DNA of 64,000 nt from Bacteroidia bacterium (GCA_030431525.1 JAUIJC010000011.1:47757-111756), one strand, 5' to 3'; numbered from the stretch's first letter, positions 16,822 through 25,921 are shown. Notes: a model not told the origin generated them from the letters alone. Numbers and translations: made by a program.

Positions 16822-16904
16822 GTAAAATTGGAAAGGGGTAAAAGGGGTTTAGTTTGTCTTCTGAAAAGACTAAGTCAGTAACTATTCCCAAACTGGAGGC
16901 CCCG

Positions 16905-17522
16905 TTATTTTTTCTGCTTGTACTTTTCTCCTGCTTCCACCTTCAGGTTCAGTGTGTTTTCCTTTGGAGGAATCGGGCAACTGAAGTCGGGGTTGTAAGC
17001 GCAGTAGGGGTTGTAAGCAAGGTTGAAGTCTAAGCGAAGTTTGAACGCCCCCTCAGGTTTGATGTCCTTGGCTTTAACTTCCAAGTATCGGCCAGCGCCA
17101 TAAGTGTCGTGTCCGTTGGTGAGGTCATTAAATGGCAGGAAAAACTCCGTTGGGTCTTTGGAGTCTTGTAGGAGAATGAGTTGCTGGGGTTTTCCTTGGA
17201 GCTCAAAGTCCAACGTGGCAAAATGCTGGTAGAGGCGTTTGCTGCCGTCGCTGGTGGCCAGCATTGCCATCTTTTTGCTGGTAATTGGGGTCGCTTTTGC
17301 TTCCGTAATAAAAGCCATGTTTGGCGGGAAGAAGCTCAGGCCTTTGAATGAATGGCTGTCTTTGATGGGGGAGTTACGCTCATTGAGCAGCTGTAACTCG
17401 CGTTGGTCGCGTTGTGATTTTAGCCGTTCGGCGTACTGTGCGTCGTTATCGCCAATGGTGTAGTAAATCATCCCCGCTACGGCAGCGAGGAGGATAAGGA
17501 TAAATATCTTTTTTGATTTCAT
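16905..17522 (-). CDS. DUF1684 family protein, membrane-anchored
   Basis: Protein of 205 aa with an N-terminal hydrophobic segment (IFILILLAAVAGMIYYTIG) that acts as signal or anchor, so the domain is outside the cytoplasm. The remainder matches the DUF1684 pattern: FKGLSFFPPN, the TYGAGRYLEVK segment, the invariant-looking AYNPYCAYNP followed by FSCPIPPKENTLNLKVEAGEK. The family is common in Bacteroidota and actinobacteria but its biochemical role is unknown. It is probably transcribed alone; a GTAC-type repeat lies upstream. Confidence 0.88.
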   Translation of the reverse strand: MKSKKIFILILLAAVAGMIYYTIGDNDAQYAERLKSQRDQRELQLLNERNSPIKDSHSFKGLSFFPPNMAFITEAKATPITSKKMAMLATSDGSKRLYQHFATLDFELQGKPQQLILLQDSKDPTEFFLPFNDLTNGHDTYGAGRYLEVKAKDIKPEGAFKLRLDFNLAYNPYCAYNPDFSCPIPPKENTLNLKVEAGEKYKQKK

Positions 17523-17594
17523 GTGGGGACAGTTCGAGTTGTCCCGACAAAGAACGGGTTTCTATTTGGGCTGTGTCAAGGTCTTCTTGAATCT

Positions 17595-17622
17595 TTGTAC
17601 ATAATACATTGTACTTGATACA
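17595..17622. repeat. 28-bp repeat, copy A (GTACATAATACATTGTAC family)
   Basis: This 28-bp stretch (TTGTACATAATACATTGTAC then TTGATACA) is identical to 29959-29986. At the second site it forms one arm of a large hairpin. Here it stands as a single arm between radC and the DUF1684 gene. Confidence 0.85.
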
Positions 17623-17630
17623 TAACATTG

Positions 17631-18323
17631 TCAAAGAATTCCCTCGTCGGCAAAGCTATAGTAGCCACCATCCGTAAAAATCAGGTGGTCTAGAACGGGA
17701 ATGTCTAAAAGTCGGCCACCTTCTTTCAGTTTTCGGGTAAGGTCGATATCGGATTGGCTGGGGCGGAGATTTCCTGATGGATGGTTGTGGACAAGAATTA
17801 GGGCGGCGGCATGTGACTCCAAGGCGCGTTTAAAAATGATGCGAGGGTCGGCCACCGTTCCTGCCATTCCTCCAGCGCTGATGCGCTGTTTAGTGATAAC
17901 CTCGTTGTTTCGTTTTAAACAAATGGTCCAGAATTCTTCATGGGGGAGGTCAATCAAATGTTGGCGGACCTGTTGGTAGGCGTCCGAAGAACAGGTGATT
18001 TTTAGTCGTTTTTCTGGCTCCTTGTCTTTCCTTCGTCGGCCAAGTTCCAATGCGCTGATGATGTTGATGGCCTTTGCTTCGCCTACGCCTTTGAACTTTA
18101 TGAGATCAGCCACAGATAGGCGGGAGAGTTTTCCGAGATCGTTGTCCACGGTTCTCAGGATACTTTGAGCGAGTTCGATCGCGTTCTGTTCATTGTTTCC
18201 TGAGCCTAATTGAATGGCTAGAAGTTCAGCGTCTGTTAAAACGGTTCGTCCTTTTAGTAACAGCTTTTCTCTTGGTTTGTCCTCGTCGGCGAGGTGGGCG
18301 ATTTTGAAACGTTGGAAGTCCAT
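17631..18323 (-). CDS. radC: RadC/UPF0758 family JAB-domain protein
   Basis: Protein of 230 aa with an N-terminal helix-hairpin-helix region (SVADLIKFKGVGEAKAINII, about residues 70-90). A C-terminal JAB/MPN metalloprotease-like domain carries LVHNHPSGNLRPSQSDIDLT (His-x-His...Asp zinc ligands). The historical repair role of RadC is disputed; members may act as nucleases or in mobile-DNA biology. No operon partner is visible. Family assignment is secure, function is not. Confidence 0.93.
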   Translation of the reverse strand: MDFQRFKIAHLADEDKPREKLLLKGRTVLTDAELLAIQLGSGNNEQNAIELAQSILRTVDNDLGKLSRLSVADLIKFKGVGEAKAINIISALELGRRRKDKEPEKRLKITCSSDAYQQVRQHLIDLPHEEFWTICLKRNNEVITKQRISAGGMAGTVADPRIIFKRALESHAAALILVHNHPSGNLRPSQSDIDLTRKLKEGGRLLDIPVLDHLIFTDGGYYSFADEGIL

Positions 18324-18384
18324 GAAAAATACAAAGTAGTGTGTGTACTGAGTACGGGGAGCTTTCCATCAAGGTTTTGGGCAT

Positions 18385-18411
18385 AAAAAAACCCACATCG
18401 AATGATGTGGG
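18385..18411 (-). terminator. Rho-independent terminator of rpsT
   Basis: On the minus strand ACCCACAT and ATGTGGGT form an 8-bp stem (18391-18411), followed by seven T residues. It lies ~32 bp after the rpsT stop. Confidence 0.9.
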
Positions 18412-18442
18412 TCAAGTATTGAAGAAGCCTTCTAACTAAGAA

Positions 18443-18706
18443 TTAGGCAGCAGTTTTCAATTTGTTCACGTGCTGAGAAAGGCTTGATTTCAAGTTCGAA
18501 GCCTTATTCTTGTGAATGATGTTGCGCTTGGCCAATTTGTCCAACATGCCAGTTACTTTCTTGAGCAACTCCTGAGCTTCAGTAGCGTCAGTAGCGTTTC
18601 TCAATTTTTTCACAGCAGTACGAGTAGACTTGTGCTGGTACTGGTTTCTCTCTTTACGAGTCTTGTTTTGGCGAATGCGCTTAAGGGCGGATTTATGGTT
18701 AGCCAT
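18443..18706 (-). CDS. rpsT: 30S ribosomal protein S20
   Basis: Basic ribosomal protein of 87 aa, standard length. The N-terminus MANHKSALKRIRQNKTRKER and the helical hairpin with NIIHKNKASNLKSSLSQHVN are diagnostic. It binds 16S rRNA early in assembly of the 30S subunit. It is a single-gene transcription unit with a good promoter (18754-18785) and its own terminator. Confidence 0.98.
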   Translation of the reverse strand: MANHKSALKRIRQNKTRKERNQYQHKSTRTAVKKLRNATDATEAQELLKKVTGMLDKLAKRNIIHKNKASNLKSSLSQHVNKLKTAA

Positions 18707-18753
18707 AGTTGACTATATTTTGTTGTGTTAGTGCTCTTCAGGTTTAAGACCCA

Positions 18754-18785
18754 CAAAGGTAGGGGTTTATACGAATTGTACCAAA
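18754..18785 (-). promoter_or_regulatory. Promoter of rpsT
   Basis: On the minus strand TTTG (18785-18782), a 20-nt spacer and TACCTTTG (18761-18754) match the Bacteroidota housekeeping promoter exactly. The start of transcription would lie ~45 nt before the ATG. The same -7 box is used by the rRNA promoters at 63595 and 63722. Confidence 0.85.
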
Positions 18786-18794
18786 GAAGGAATA

Positions 18795-19574
18795 CTAATT
18801 TTCTTTTTTATCTCCTTCAAAGGTTAATAGGTCCAGTGTTTTTCCATCGAATTGGACATACGTATAATCGCTAATCCACTCACCGAGATTGATGTATCGG
18901 CTGGCTGAATCGACTTCTAAGTTCATCGGAAGGTGGCGGTGCCCAAAGATGTAATAGTCCTTTGGGTTTGTCGCTTGGTATTCCTTACAGTACTGTAATA
19001 GCCACTCATTATCGATGTTCATGATTTTGTCCTCAGCGCCGTGGCTTGCCCTGCTTCTTAGTGACCAAGCTCTTGCTACGCCAATGCCCAAGTTAGGGTG
19101 GAGGCGTGCGAACAACCATTGACAGATGGAGCTGGAGAAAATCTTTTTGAGTGTTTTGTACAGGTGGTCGCCAGGACCAAGTCCATCACCGTGGCCGATA
19201 AGGAATTTCGTTCCGTTAAAGCTGTATTCGACAGGGTCACGGTAAATGGTGACGTTCAATTCCTTTTCCAAGTAGTCGAACATCCACATATCGTGGTTGC
19301 CTGTGAAGAAATACACAGGAATCCCAGCGTCCGTGAATTCAGCAATTTTTCCGAGGAAACGAGTGCAGCCTTTGGGGATGGCGTGTTTGTATTCAAACCA
19401 GAAGTCAAAGATGTCACCCACCAAGAACAAAGCGTGGACATCATGACGGATGGAGTCCAGCCAGCGGATGATTTTCTTTTCACGAATTAGGCTTTCCTCT
19501 GGAGTGGGAGCGCCTAAGTGAAAATCCGATGCGAAGTAGATTTTCTTTCCTTCTGGAATTTGCTCGATGGACAT
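18795..19574 (-). CDS. lpxH: UDP-2,3-diacylglucosamine diphosphatase family metallophosphoesterase
   Basis: Calcineurin-like phosphoesterase of 259 aa. The metal-binding signatures appear in order: SDFHLG (near residue 16), VGDIFDFWFEY (53), GNHDMW (93), IGHGDGLGPGD (127) and FGHRHLP (~218). This is the pattern of the LpxH group, which hydrolyses UDP-2,3-diacylglucosamine to lipid X in lipid A synthesis at the inner face of the inner membrane. It is transcribed after ftsH, which has its own terminator, so probably from a separate promoter. The gene symbol is by family; Bacteroidota members are somewhat divergent. Confidence 0.87.
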   Translation of the reverse strand: MSIEQIPEGKKIYFASDFHLGAPTPEESLIREKKIIRWLDSIRHDVHALFLVGDIFDFWFEYKHAIPKGCTRFLGKIAEFTDAGIPVYFFTGNHDMWMFDYLEKELNVTIYRDPVEYSFNGTKFLIGHGDGLGPGDHLYKTLKKIFSSSICQWLFARLHPNLGIGVARAWSLRSRASHGAEDKIMNIDNEWLLQYCKEYQATNPKDYYIFGHRHLPMNLEVDSASRYINLGEWISDYTYVQFDGKTLDLLTFEGDKKEN

Positions 19575-19667
19575 AGGTGATCAGGCTAACATGCACTAAT
19601 GGCAATGGAAATCAGTATTGCGCACAATACATGGTCCTTGCTGCAAAATTCCGAATTGTTGGCTTTA

Positions 19668-19706
19668 AATAAAAACAGGGTTTGAAGCATTGCTCCAAAC
19701 CCTGTT
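19668..19706 (-). terminator. Rho-independent terminator of ftsH
   Basis: An 11-bp stem (AACAGGGTTTG at 19674-19684 with CAAACCCTGTT at 19696-19706) is followed on the minus strand by TTTATTTAAA. It begins 24 bp after the ftsH stop. Confidence 0.85.
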
Positions 19707-19729
19707 GTTTTAACCAGTGTTGACTGGGC

Positions 19730-21808
19730 TTATTTTTTCTCTTCTGTCGAGGAGTTTTCTGTTTGAGGCTCTTTTTCGACATCCTCGCTTTCAGTGGAAG
19801 AAGCTTCTGCGTCGGCAGGCTTTTCTTCTTTGATGACTTCAGCTTCAGGAATATCCTCCTCGGTTTTACGGTCAAGGAACTCTTGGTAGTTCGTTTTCTT
19901 TCCGAATGGGCGCTCACCAATCAGGCTTTCCAAGTCATGTTGATAAAGGACTTCCTTCTCCAACAATTGTTTGGCGAGGACCTCAAGTTGTTCACGCTTA
20001 TCGGTCAACAACTCTTTGGTGCGCATATACGCTTGGTCGATGATCTTGCGAACTTCCGAGTCAATCGTTTCCGAAGTAGCTTCTGAATATGGCTTAGTGA
20101 AGCTTTCATTTCGGGAGGCCTCATAGAAGGAGACGTTACCGATTTTATCATTCATGCCATAAACGGTGACGATGCTGTAAGCTACTTTGGTGATGCGCTC
20201 CAAGTCGCTGAGGGCGCCAGTGGAGATTTTTCCAAAGACAATTTCCTCTGCAGCACGTCCGCCAAGGGTCATGCACATTTCGTCGAGCAACTGCTCAGTG
20301 GTGTAGAGGAACTGCTCCTTAGGAAGGTATTGGGCATAACCCAAAGCAGCTGTGCCACGTGGTACGATACTTACTTTTACCAATGGGTCGGCGTGCTCCA
20401 AGAACCAGCCAGCCACAGCGTGACCTGCCTCGTGGTAGGCCACAATGGTTTTCTCCTCAGGAGAGATGATTTTGTTTTTCTTTTCCAATCCGCCAATCAC
20501 ACGGTCAATGGCATCTTGGAAATCTTTCATGTCCACGTGGTCGTGGTCCTTACGGGCAGCGATCAAGGCTGCTTCGTTACAAACGTTGGCGATCTCAGCA
20601 CCCGCAAAACCTGGTGTTTGGGCAGCCAATTTCTTGGCGTTCACTGAATCATCGTGCTTGATAGGATCCAAGTGAACTTTAAAGATAGCTTCACGGCCAA
20701 CGATGTCTGGCTTATCCACGCTGATTTGTCGGTCAAAACGACCTGGGCGCAACAAGGCAGGGTCCAAAACGTCAGGACGGTTGGTAGCAGCCAAGATGAT
20801 GATGCCAGAATCTGTGGCGAAACCATCCATTTCCACTAACAGGGAGTTCAAGGTGTTTTCACGCTCGTCGTTGCCACCTGGCATGGAGCCTTTTCCACGG
20901 CTACGACCAATGGCGTCAATCTCGTCGATGAAGATGATACACTTGCCTTTTTCTTTGGCTTGTTTGAACAAGTCGCGGACACGAGCAGCGCCCACACCAA
21001 CAAACATTTCCACAAAGTCGGAACCAGAGAGGGAGAAGAACGGTACGCCCGCCTCACCTGCTACGGCTTTTGCCAACAAGGTTTTACCTGTTCCTGGAGG
21101 GCCGATGAGCAATGCACCTTTCGGGATTTTACCACCGAGGTTGGTGAATTTCTTTGGGTTCTTGAGGAACTCAACGATTTCTTGTACCTCTACTTTAGCT
21201 TCGTCCAGACCAGCAACATCCTTGAATGTTACTTTGATGTCCTTCTCAGCATCGAAAAGAGAAGCTTTCGATTTTCCAATGTTGAAGATTTGTCCGCCAG
21301 GACCGCCTCCAGCCGTCATGCGGCGCATTAATATCCAGAAACCAACAATGAGGAGGATTAGGAAGCCATACTCAAAGAATTGGTCTAAGAAGTGTGAGCC
21401 TTCCTCATAACCAAGGTCAGGAACTTTGGAGTTCTTCGGTAGCGTCTTTCGAAGGCCTTCGTAGTACTCTTGGAAGCTCTTTTGGTCAGGAGCAATGTAG
21501 TAAAGGTGTGGGCTGTCTTGGATGAAATTCGAAGACTGGTTGCCCAACAAAGACTTGTACTTTTCGCTTTTGGCAGCCTCGTCGGTCAGTGTGACCAAGA
21601 CTTGGTCTGACTTTTTGTTATACACCAATTTCTTGATGTCGCCGGCTTTGAAAATCTCTTCAAACTTGGTCTGGGTGATTTTCTGCTGTCCAGAAGTTTT
21701 ACCGAAGTAGGCGATGCCAATAACTACCAACAACAATGAGGCGATTAACCACAGTTGAAAATTGGTCTTTGGCGGTTTGGAGGGTGGGAATTTCTTTCCG
21801 TTGCTCAT
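19730..21808 (-). CDS. ftsH: ATP-dependent zinc metalloprotease FtsH
   Basis: Membrane-bound AAA+ protease that degrades misassembled membrane proteins and short-lived regulators; 692 aa. Two N-terminal membrane helices (about residues 18-35 and 148-162) flank a periplasmic domain. The AAA module has Walker A GPPGTGKT (236-243), Walker [12 protein letters not shown] (~291-301) and the second region of homology [20 protein letters not shown]. The zinc site is HEAGH (459-463). The C-terminal ~60 residues are acidic and low-complexity ([20 protein letters not shown]), as is frequent in Bacteroidota. Upstream lies rsfS on the same strand. Confidence 0.98.
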   Translation of the reverse strand: MSNGKKFPPSKPPKTNFQLWLIASLLLVVIGIAYFGKTSGQQKITQTKFEEIFKAGDIKKLVYNKKSDQVLVTLTDEAAKSEKYKSLLGNQSSNFIQDSPHLYYIAPDQKSFQEYYEGLRKTLPKNSKVPDLGYEEGSHFLDQFFEYGFLILLIVGFWILMRRMTAGGGPGGQIFNIGKSKASLFDAEKDIKVTFKDVAGLDEAKVEVQEIVEFLKNPKKFTNLGGKIPKGALLIGPPGTGKTLLAKAVAGEAGVPFFSLSGSDFVEMFVGVGAARVRDLFKQAKEKGKCIIFIDEIDAIGRSRGKGSMPGGNDERENTLNSLLVEMDGFATDSGIIILAATNRPDVLDPALLRPGRFDRQISVDKPDIVGREAIFKVHLDPIKHDDSVNAKKLAAQTPGFAGAEIANVCNEAALIAARKDHDHVDMKDFQDAIDRVIGGLEKKNKIISPEEKTIVAYHEAGHAVAGWFLEHADPLVKVSIVPRGTAALGYAQYLPKEQFLYTTEQLLDEMCMTLGGRAAEEIVFGKISTGALSDLERITKVAYSIVTVYGMNDKIGNVSFYEASRNESFTKPYSEATSETIDSEVRKIIDQAYMRTKELLTDKREQLEVLAKQLLEKEVLYQHDLESLIGERPFGKKTNYQEFLDRKTEEDIPEAEVIKEEKPADAEASSTESEDVEKEPQTENSSTEEKK

Positions 21809-21832
21809 ATAGAAATGCGAAAAGTTGGATTG

Positions 21833-21940
21833 GTTTGTCGGTTAGTCGTTGATGGTTGATGGTTTGTGGTTCATGATTGCCTTGGTGGGGTTGTGCCCTT
21901 AGGCGACGATGAACAATCAACTAAAAACCATTAACTAAAT
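21833..21940. repeat. Imperfect palindrome of the GGTTGATGGTT family
   Basis: Between ftsH and rsfS, GGTTAGTCGTTGATGGTTGA and related words on the left oppose ATGAACAATCAACTAAAAAC and CCATTAACTAA on the right as an imperfect inverted repeat. The low-complexity ATGGTT/AACCAT words are the same style as the other repeat families in the window. No function is evident. Confidence 0.5.
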
Positions 21941-21943
21941 TAT

Positions 21944-22321
21944 TCAGCTGAAATCCTCCAGTTCGGTGATTTTGGCATCTCCCCAGAGTTGTTCCAAGCC
22001 GTAGAATTCTCGTTTTTCTTGTTTGAAGATATGGACAACAACATCGGCATAGTCGATGAGAATCCATTCCTTGCTGGTTTTGCCCTCCACGTGAAGAGGG
22101 TACTCTTTTAAAGCGTCTTTAACTTCCTTCTCGACGGAGTCGGCGATAGCGTCCACTTGGGTGTCCGAGGTACCGGTGCAAATGATAAAAAAGTCAGCAA
22201 CAGCGCTGTCTGTTTCCCTGAGGTCAACTAGCACAATGTCTTTGGCTTTCTTCTCTTGCATCCCGTGGATGACTATCTGGCTCAACTGATCGGCCGAAGG
22301 CTCGTGCGTGGCTACTTTCAT
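21944..22321 (-). CDS. rsfS: Ribosome silencing factor RsfS
   Basis: Small protein (125 aa) that binds L14 on the 50S subunit and blocks subunit joining in starvation. Family features are KKAKDIVLVDLRE, VADFFIICTGTSDTQVDAIA, WILIDYADVVVHIFKQEKRE and FYGLEQLWGDAK. It starts divergently from birA, with 66 bp between the two start codons. It could be co-transcribed with ftsH (135 bp apart, repeat in between). Confidence 0.96.
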   Translation of the reverse strand: MKVATHEPSADQLSQIVIHGMQEKKAKDIVLVDLRETDSAVADFFIICTGTSDTQVDAIADSVEKEVKDALKEYPLHVEGKTSKEWILIDYADVVVHIFKQEKREFYGLEQLWGDAKITELEDFS

Positions 22322-22387
22322 TCGTCTTGTGTAACTTGTCGGGCAAAAATAGGAAAACTAAACATAATCCGAGGCGTTTCCTTTTTT

Positions 22388-23185
22388 ATGTCATTTAAGG
22401 GACAAATGGGCGTTGAGGAACAAAAAAAGTCATCCGAATTGGAAAAGTGTTCTGCCTCCTCAAAAATCATTCGGCTATCTGTCTGTGATTCTACGAATTC
22501 GGAAGCATTTCGTTACCTAAAAACGCAACCTTTTGCTGAAAAAGTTGTCTTCGTGGCTCATGATCAGCAACAAGGTCGTGGTCAGCGAGGCAATGGCTGG
22601 GAGTCAGTTGCGGGAAAAAATATAGCGTGCTCCTTAATTTGGAGGCCTCGATTCTTAAACGCTTCCCAACAGTTCCAGCTCAATTACGTCGTTTCATTGG
22701 GAGTTTACGACTTTTTGGAGAAAAAGCTTTCAGGTCAGGAGCTTTTTGTGAAGTGGCCCAATGATATTTATGTGGATGGAGGGAAGATTTCGGGAATTCT
22801 TATTGAGAATGTGCTAAAAGGAGAAGTGATTGAAACCTCTGTGGTGGGTATTGGCCTCAATGTGAATCAACAGATTTTTGAAAATTCAAAAGCGGTTTCT
22901 CTTGCGGCTATTTTAGGGGAGGAGTTTGATTTGGAGGAATGCCTTCAGGAATTGTTGGCCTGTTTGGAATTCCGTTACCAACAGTTGAGCGAAGGGAAGT
23001 TGGGCGTGCTGAAACAAATTTACCTTTCGCGTTTGCTGTGGTATCAGGAGCAACACCCGTTTACTGATGGAGAGAAGGAATTTGAGGGCGTGATTATGGG
23101 GGTGGATGATTATGGCCGATTGGCTGTTCAAACGTCGGAAGGCTTACGTTTCTTTGGATTCAAGGAGATAAAGTTCTTGCTTTAA
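22388..23185 (+). CDS. birA: Biotin--[acetyl-CoA-carboxylase] ligase
   Basis: Enzyme that adenylates biotin and attaches it to the acceptor lysine of biotin carboxyl carrier protein. I place the start at the ATG at 22388 (265 aa); an open frame extends upstream into rsfS, but that part lacks similarity. Key motifs: CDSTNSEAFRYL, the biotinyl-AMP loop QQGRGQRGNGWES, KWPNDIYVDGGKISGILIEN and VGIGLNVNQ. The DNA-binding domain of repressor-type BirA is absent, so this is a ligase only. An ATG at 22406 is an alternative start. Confidence 0.93.
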   Translation: MSFKGQMGVEEQKKSSELEKCSASSKIIRLSVCDSTNSEAFRYLKTQPFAEKVVFVAHDQQQGRGQRGNGWESVAGKNIACSLIWRPRFLNASQQFQLNYVVSLGVYDFLEKKLSGQELFVKWPNDIYVDGGKISGILIENVLKGEVIETSVVGIGLNVNQQIFENSKAVSLAAILGEEFDLEECLQELLACLEFRYQQLSEGKLGVLKQIYLSRLLWYQEQHPFTDGEKEFEGVIMGVDDYGRLAVQTSEGLRFFGFKEIKFLL

Positions 23186-23202
23186 GCGATATTTGGGGAA
23201 TG

Positions 23203-23282
23203 GGAGACTTTAGACATTAGATTTTAGACTTTAGCTCGTTTGGGAAGCTACCGTCTAATGTCTGGACTCTAATGTCTTTCAC
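23203..23282. repeat. AGACATTAGA-type inverted repeat before ahcY
   Basis: TTAGACATTAGA and TAGACTTTAG on the left face TCTAATGTCT twice on the right, occupying nearly the whole birA-ahcY gap. Related words occur at 5476-5487, 24618-24655 and 38636-38664. Confidence 0.6.
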
Positions 23283-23284
23283 TC

Positions 23285-24616
23285 ATGACTGTAAACTCAA
23301 AACTTGACATGGTGGAGACTTTTGAAAAGTACAAGGTAAAAGACATTTCATTGGCCGAATGGGGTCGCAAGGAAATCGAATTGGCCGAGGCTGAAATGCC
23401 TGGTTTGATGGCAATCCGTGAGGAGTTCGGTCCTCAGCAACCATTGAAAGGTGCACGCATCGCTGGTTGTTTGCACATGACCATTCAAACGGCAGTTTTG
23501 ATTGAGACTTTGGTAGCCTTGGGCGCCAAGGTAACTTGGTCTTCTTGTAATATCTTCTCTACGCAGGATCACGCTGCCGCTGCGATTGCTGCTGCTGGTA
23601 TTCCTGTTTATGCTTGGAAAGGCATGAACGATGAGGAGTTCGATTGGTGTATCGAGCAGACTCTTTTCTTTGGTGAGGAGCGCAAGCCGTTGAACATGAT
23701 CCTTGACGACGGAGGTGACTTGACACAAATGGTGTTGGAGAAGTACCCTCAGTTTGTTGATGGCATCAAAGGCATTTCTGAGGAAACCACCACTGGTGTT
23801 CTTCGTTTGAAAGATCGCGAGAAGGCTGGCACATTGCCATTGCCTTGCATCAACGTGAACGACTCCGTAACCAAGTCTAAGTTTGATAACAAATACGGCT
23901 GTAAGGAGTCTTTGGTAGACGGTATCCGTCGTGCCACTGACGTCATGTTGGCTGGTAAGGTTGCCGTTGTTGCTGGTTACGGTGACGTGGGTAAAGGTTC
24001 CGCTGCTTCTTTGCAGGGTGCTGGCGCTCGTGTAATCGTTACCGAGATTGACCCAATCTGTGCGCTTCAGGCTGCTATGGACGGCTTTGAGGTGAAGAAG
24101 ATGGATGACGCTGTGAAAGAAGGCGACATCATCGTAACCACTACGGGTAACAAAGACATCGTAGTTGGTCGTCACTTTGAGTCCATGAAGGACAAGGCCA
24201 TCGTTTGTAACATCGGCCACTTCGACAACGAAATCGATATGGCTTGGTTGGAGAAGAATTATGGTTCAACAAAAGTGAACATCAAGCCTCAGGTGGACAA
24301 GTTCACTGTAGGTGACCATGATGTGCTCGTGTTGGCCGAAGGTCGTTTGGTGAACTTGGGTTGTGCTACTGGTCACCCATCTTTCGTAATGTCCAACTCA
24401 TTCTCTAACCAAACCTTGGCGCAAATCGAGCTTTGGAAGAATGCTGATCAGTACGAAAACAAGGTTTACGTTTTGCCTAAGCACTTGGACGAGAAAGTTG
24501 CTCGCTTACACCTCGCCAAAATAGGCGTTGAGCTTGACGTGTTGAGCCAAGATCAAGCAGACTACATCGGTGTTCCTGTTGAAGGTCCGTTCAAGGCTGA
24601 CGAGTATCGTTATTAA
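23285..24616 (+). CDS. ahcY: Adenosylhomocysteinase
   Basis: NAD-dependent enzyme that splits S-adenosylhomocysteine into homocysteine and adenosine in the methyl cycle; 443 aa. Motifs include [20 protein letters not shown] near the N-terminus, [16 protein letters not shown], the NAD-binding [10 protein letters not shown] (~residue 225), the conserved [12 protein letters not shown], and the C-terminal KADEYRY ending. Codon use is smoother (GGT, CGT, AAC, TTC) than in neighbours, consistent with high expression. No SAH riboswitch is apparent upstream. An ATG 24 bp downstream (MVETFEKYK) is an alternative start. Confidence 0.98.
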   Translation: MTVNSKLDMVETFEKYKVKDISLAEWGRKEIELAEAEMPGLMAIREEFGPQQPLKGARIAGCLHMTIQTAVLIETLVALGAKVTWSSCNIFSTQDHAAAAIAAAGIPVYAWKGMNDEEFDWCIEQTLFFGEERKPLNMILDDGGDLTQMVLEKYPQFVDGIKGISEETTTGVLRLKDREKAGTLPLPCINVNDSVTKSKFDNKYGCKESLVDGIRRATDVMLAGKVAVVAGYGDVGKGSAASLQGAGARVIVTEIDPICALQAAMDGFEVKKMDDAVKEGDIIVTTTGNKDIVVGRHFESMKDKAIVCNIGHFDNEIDMAWLEKNYGSTKVNIKPQVDKFTVGDHDVLVLAEGRLVNLGCATGHPSFVMSNSFSNQTLAQIELWKNADQYENKVYVLPKHLDEKVARLHLAKIGVELDVLSQDQADYIGVPVEGPFKADEYRY

Positions 24617-24675
24617 TAGATTTTAGACCGCTTCGCTTTTAGACGTTAGACTTTAGCGCGGTGAAGCGGGATTGT

Positions 24676-24711
24676 AAAAAAGGCTCTTTGGGATTCCAAG
24701 GAGCCTTTTTT
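24676..24711 (+). terminator. Rho-independent terminator of ahcY
   Basis: AAGGCTCTTTGG (24680-24691) pairs with CCAAGGAGCCTT (24696-24707) with one G-T pair, followed by a T-run. Confidence 0.92.
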
Positions 24712-24741
24712 GATTTTGAGTGACGCATCTTGGTTGGTTGG

Positions 24742-24815
24742 TATAAAACCTACCGCTAGTGACCGTTCATGGTTTAGGTGAGCTGTTTCCGTAGCGTCAG
24801 GTTTTATACCTGACG
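24742..24815. repeat. Palindromic words GGTATAAAACCT / CGTCAGG-n7-CCTGACG
   Basis: GGTATAAAACCT and AGGTTTTATACC form a 12-bp inverted repeat across ~50 nt. The right arm also lies inside a smaller palindrome CGTCAGG TTTTATA CCTGACG (24795-24815). It is in the 240-bp gap between the ahcY terminator and rlmB. It is related in style to the CAGGTTT hairpin at 40816-40876. Confidence 0.6.
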
Positions 24816-24890
24816 TTTTCGAAAATTTTGATGCAATCCATACACCGTTGAATTATACCATGTATAGCCGAAGCCTCGGCAAAAAACCAG

Positions 24891-24898
24891 TAAATTTG
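24891..24898 (+). promoter_or_regulatory. Possible -7 element of rlmB
   Basis: TAAATTTG matches the Bacteroidota -7 consensus and lies 53 nt before the rlmB ATG. No TTG is found at the expected -33 position, so support is partial. Confidence 0.4.
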
Positions 24899-24951
24899 TC
24901 CACCCAAAATCAGAGGCGATTCAGTATTCGCCTTGCCACTTGAAACCAATT

Positions 24952-25701
24952 ATGAAAAAGGACGGGAAAAAGGAAGGAATGGTGTTCGGGATGCATTCCG
25001 TGTTGGAGGCGTTGCGTTCGGAGAAGGATGTGGAAAAGGTGTTCTTGCAGACCAACCTTAAAACGGATCACATTCAGGAGATTTTTCAGTTGGCCAAGGA
25101 GCAAGGTGTGCCTGTGGTAAAAGTGCCGGTTGAAAAACTGAATCGTTTTACCCGCAAGAATCACCAAGGTGTGGTATGCTTCGTTTCAGCAGTCAATTAT
25201 GCGCCTATCTCAAATGTGGTGCAGGATGTGTATGAGCAAGGCAAGGTGCCGATGATTTTGATTTTGGACCAAGTGACCGACGTTCGGAATTTTGGTGCGA
25301 TTGCTCGTACGGCCGAATGTGCTGGTGCCAATGCGATTTTGATTCCTGCCAAAGGAAGCGCTTCCATCAATTCCGATGCAATGAAAACTTCCTCGGGCGC
25401 ATTGAATTTTATCCCTGTTTGTCGTGAGGACTATTTGAAGGATGCTATCCAATATTTAAAGGACAGCGGAATTCAGGTGGTGGCTTGTACCGAGAAGGCT
25501 GACCAAACGCTTTATGAGCAAGATTTCACAGGTCCGGTTGCCATCTTGATGGGTAATGAGGAAAAGGGAATTTCTCCAGCCTACTTGGAGCTTTGCGATG
25601 CCAAAGTAAAAGTGCCGATGACAGGACAGGTTTCGTCTTTGAATGTTTCCGTGGCTACGGGGATTATTGTGTTTGAAGCGGTGAGACAGCGATTGGGTTA
25701 A
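24952..25701 (+). CDS. rlmB: 23S rRNA (guanosine-2'-O)-methyltransferase, RlmB/TrmH family
   Basis: SPOUT-class RNA 2'-O-methyltransferase of 249 aa from the ATG at 24952. The N-terminal substrate-binding domain (VFGMHSVLEALRSEKDVEKV) precedes the SPOUT knot motifs ILDQVTDVRNFGAIARTAEC, AILMGNEEKGIS and the C-terminal SLNVSVATGIIVFEAVRQR. The RlmB group methylates G2251 of 23S rRNA; assignment to that exact position is by similarity to the group. Followed by a tiny membrane-protein gene. Confidence 0.9.
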   Translation: MKKDGKKEGMVFGMHSVLEALRSEKDVEKVFLQTNLKTDHIQEIFQLAKEQGVPVVKVPVEKLNRFTRKNHQGVVCFVSAVNYAPISNVVQDVYEQGKVPMILILDQVTDVRNFGAIARTAECAGANAILIPAKGSASINSDAMKTSSGALNFIPVCREDYLKDAIQYLKDSGIQVVACTEKADQTLYEQDFTGPVAILMGNEEKGISPAYLELCDAKVKVPMTGQVSSLNVSVATGIIVFEAVRQRLG

Positions 25702-25744
25702 GATCGGTTAAAATTGATCTCAGAATAGATTTTTTAAAACTCTA

Positions 25745-25921
25745 ATGAAGCTATTCTTTCAAATTACTGCTTGGTTTCTTCTATTCTTGGGATTGTCACT
25801 CGTGATAGTCGCCTTTTCATTGCCTTTAGAACAAAGGGTGGCTGTTTATTTCTTTGCCTTTCTTTTGTTTGCATTGGGATATTCAACGCTGTATAAACTT
25901 TGGGATAGAGAAAATAGGTGA
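25745..25921 (+). CDS. Small two-helix membrane protein
   Basis: A 58-aa reading frame from ATG at 25745 to TGA at 25921: MKLFFQITAWFLLFLGLSLV begins a first membrane helix, and VAVYFFAFLLFALGYSTLYK forms a second, ending in a charged LWDRENR tail. It sits 43 bp after rlmB and just before a strong terminator on the same strand, so it would be the last gene of the rlmB transcript. I do not recognise a family. The hydrophobic pattern and position support expression, but coding status is not certain. Confidence 0.6.
   Translation: MKLFFQITAWFLLFLGLSLVIVAFSLPLEQRVAVYFFAFLLFALGYSTLYKLWDRENR

Noticed and set aside
19612..19920. Minus-strand frame over the ftsH 3' end
   Set aside because: It overlaps the ftsH C-terminus in another frame, and its Lys-rich composition is an artefact of the acidic low-complexity tail.
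20703..21410. Long plus-strand open frame opposite ftsH
   Set aside because: It is antisense to the AAA module of ftsH and arises from its codon pattern; composition is Ser/Pro/Arg-rich without family features. The same holds for frames opposite pheT (16403-16720), clpB (42521-43258, 41371-42030), ahcY (23348-24220) and the helicase.
23186..23284. SAH riboswitch upstream of ahcY
   Set aside because: The gap is only 99 bp and is filled by AGACATTAGA repeat words; no conserved SAH aptamer segments were found.
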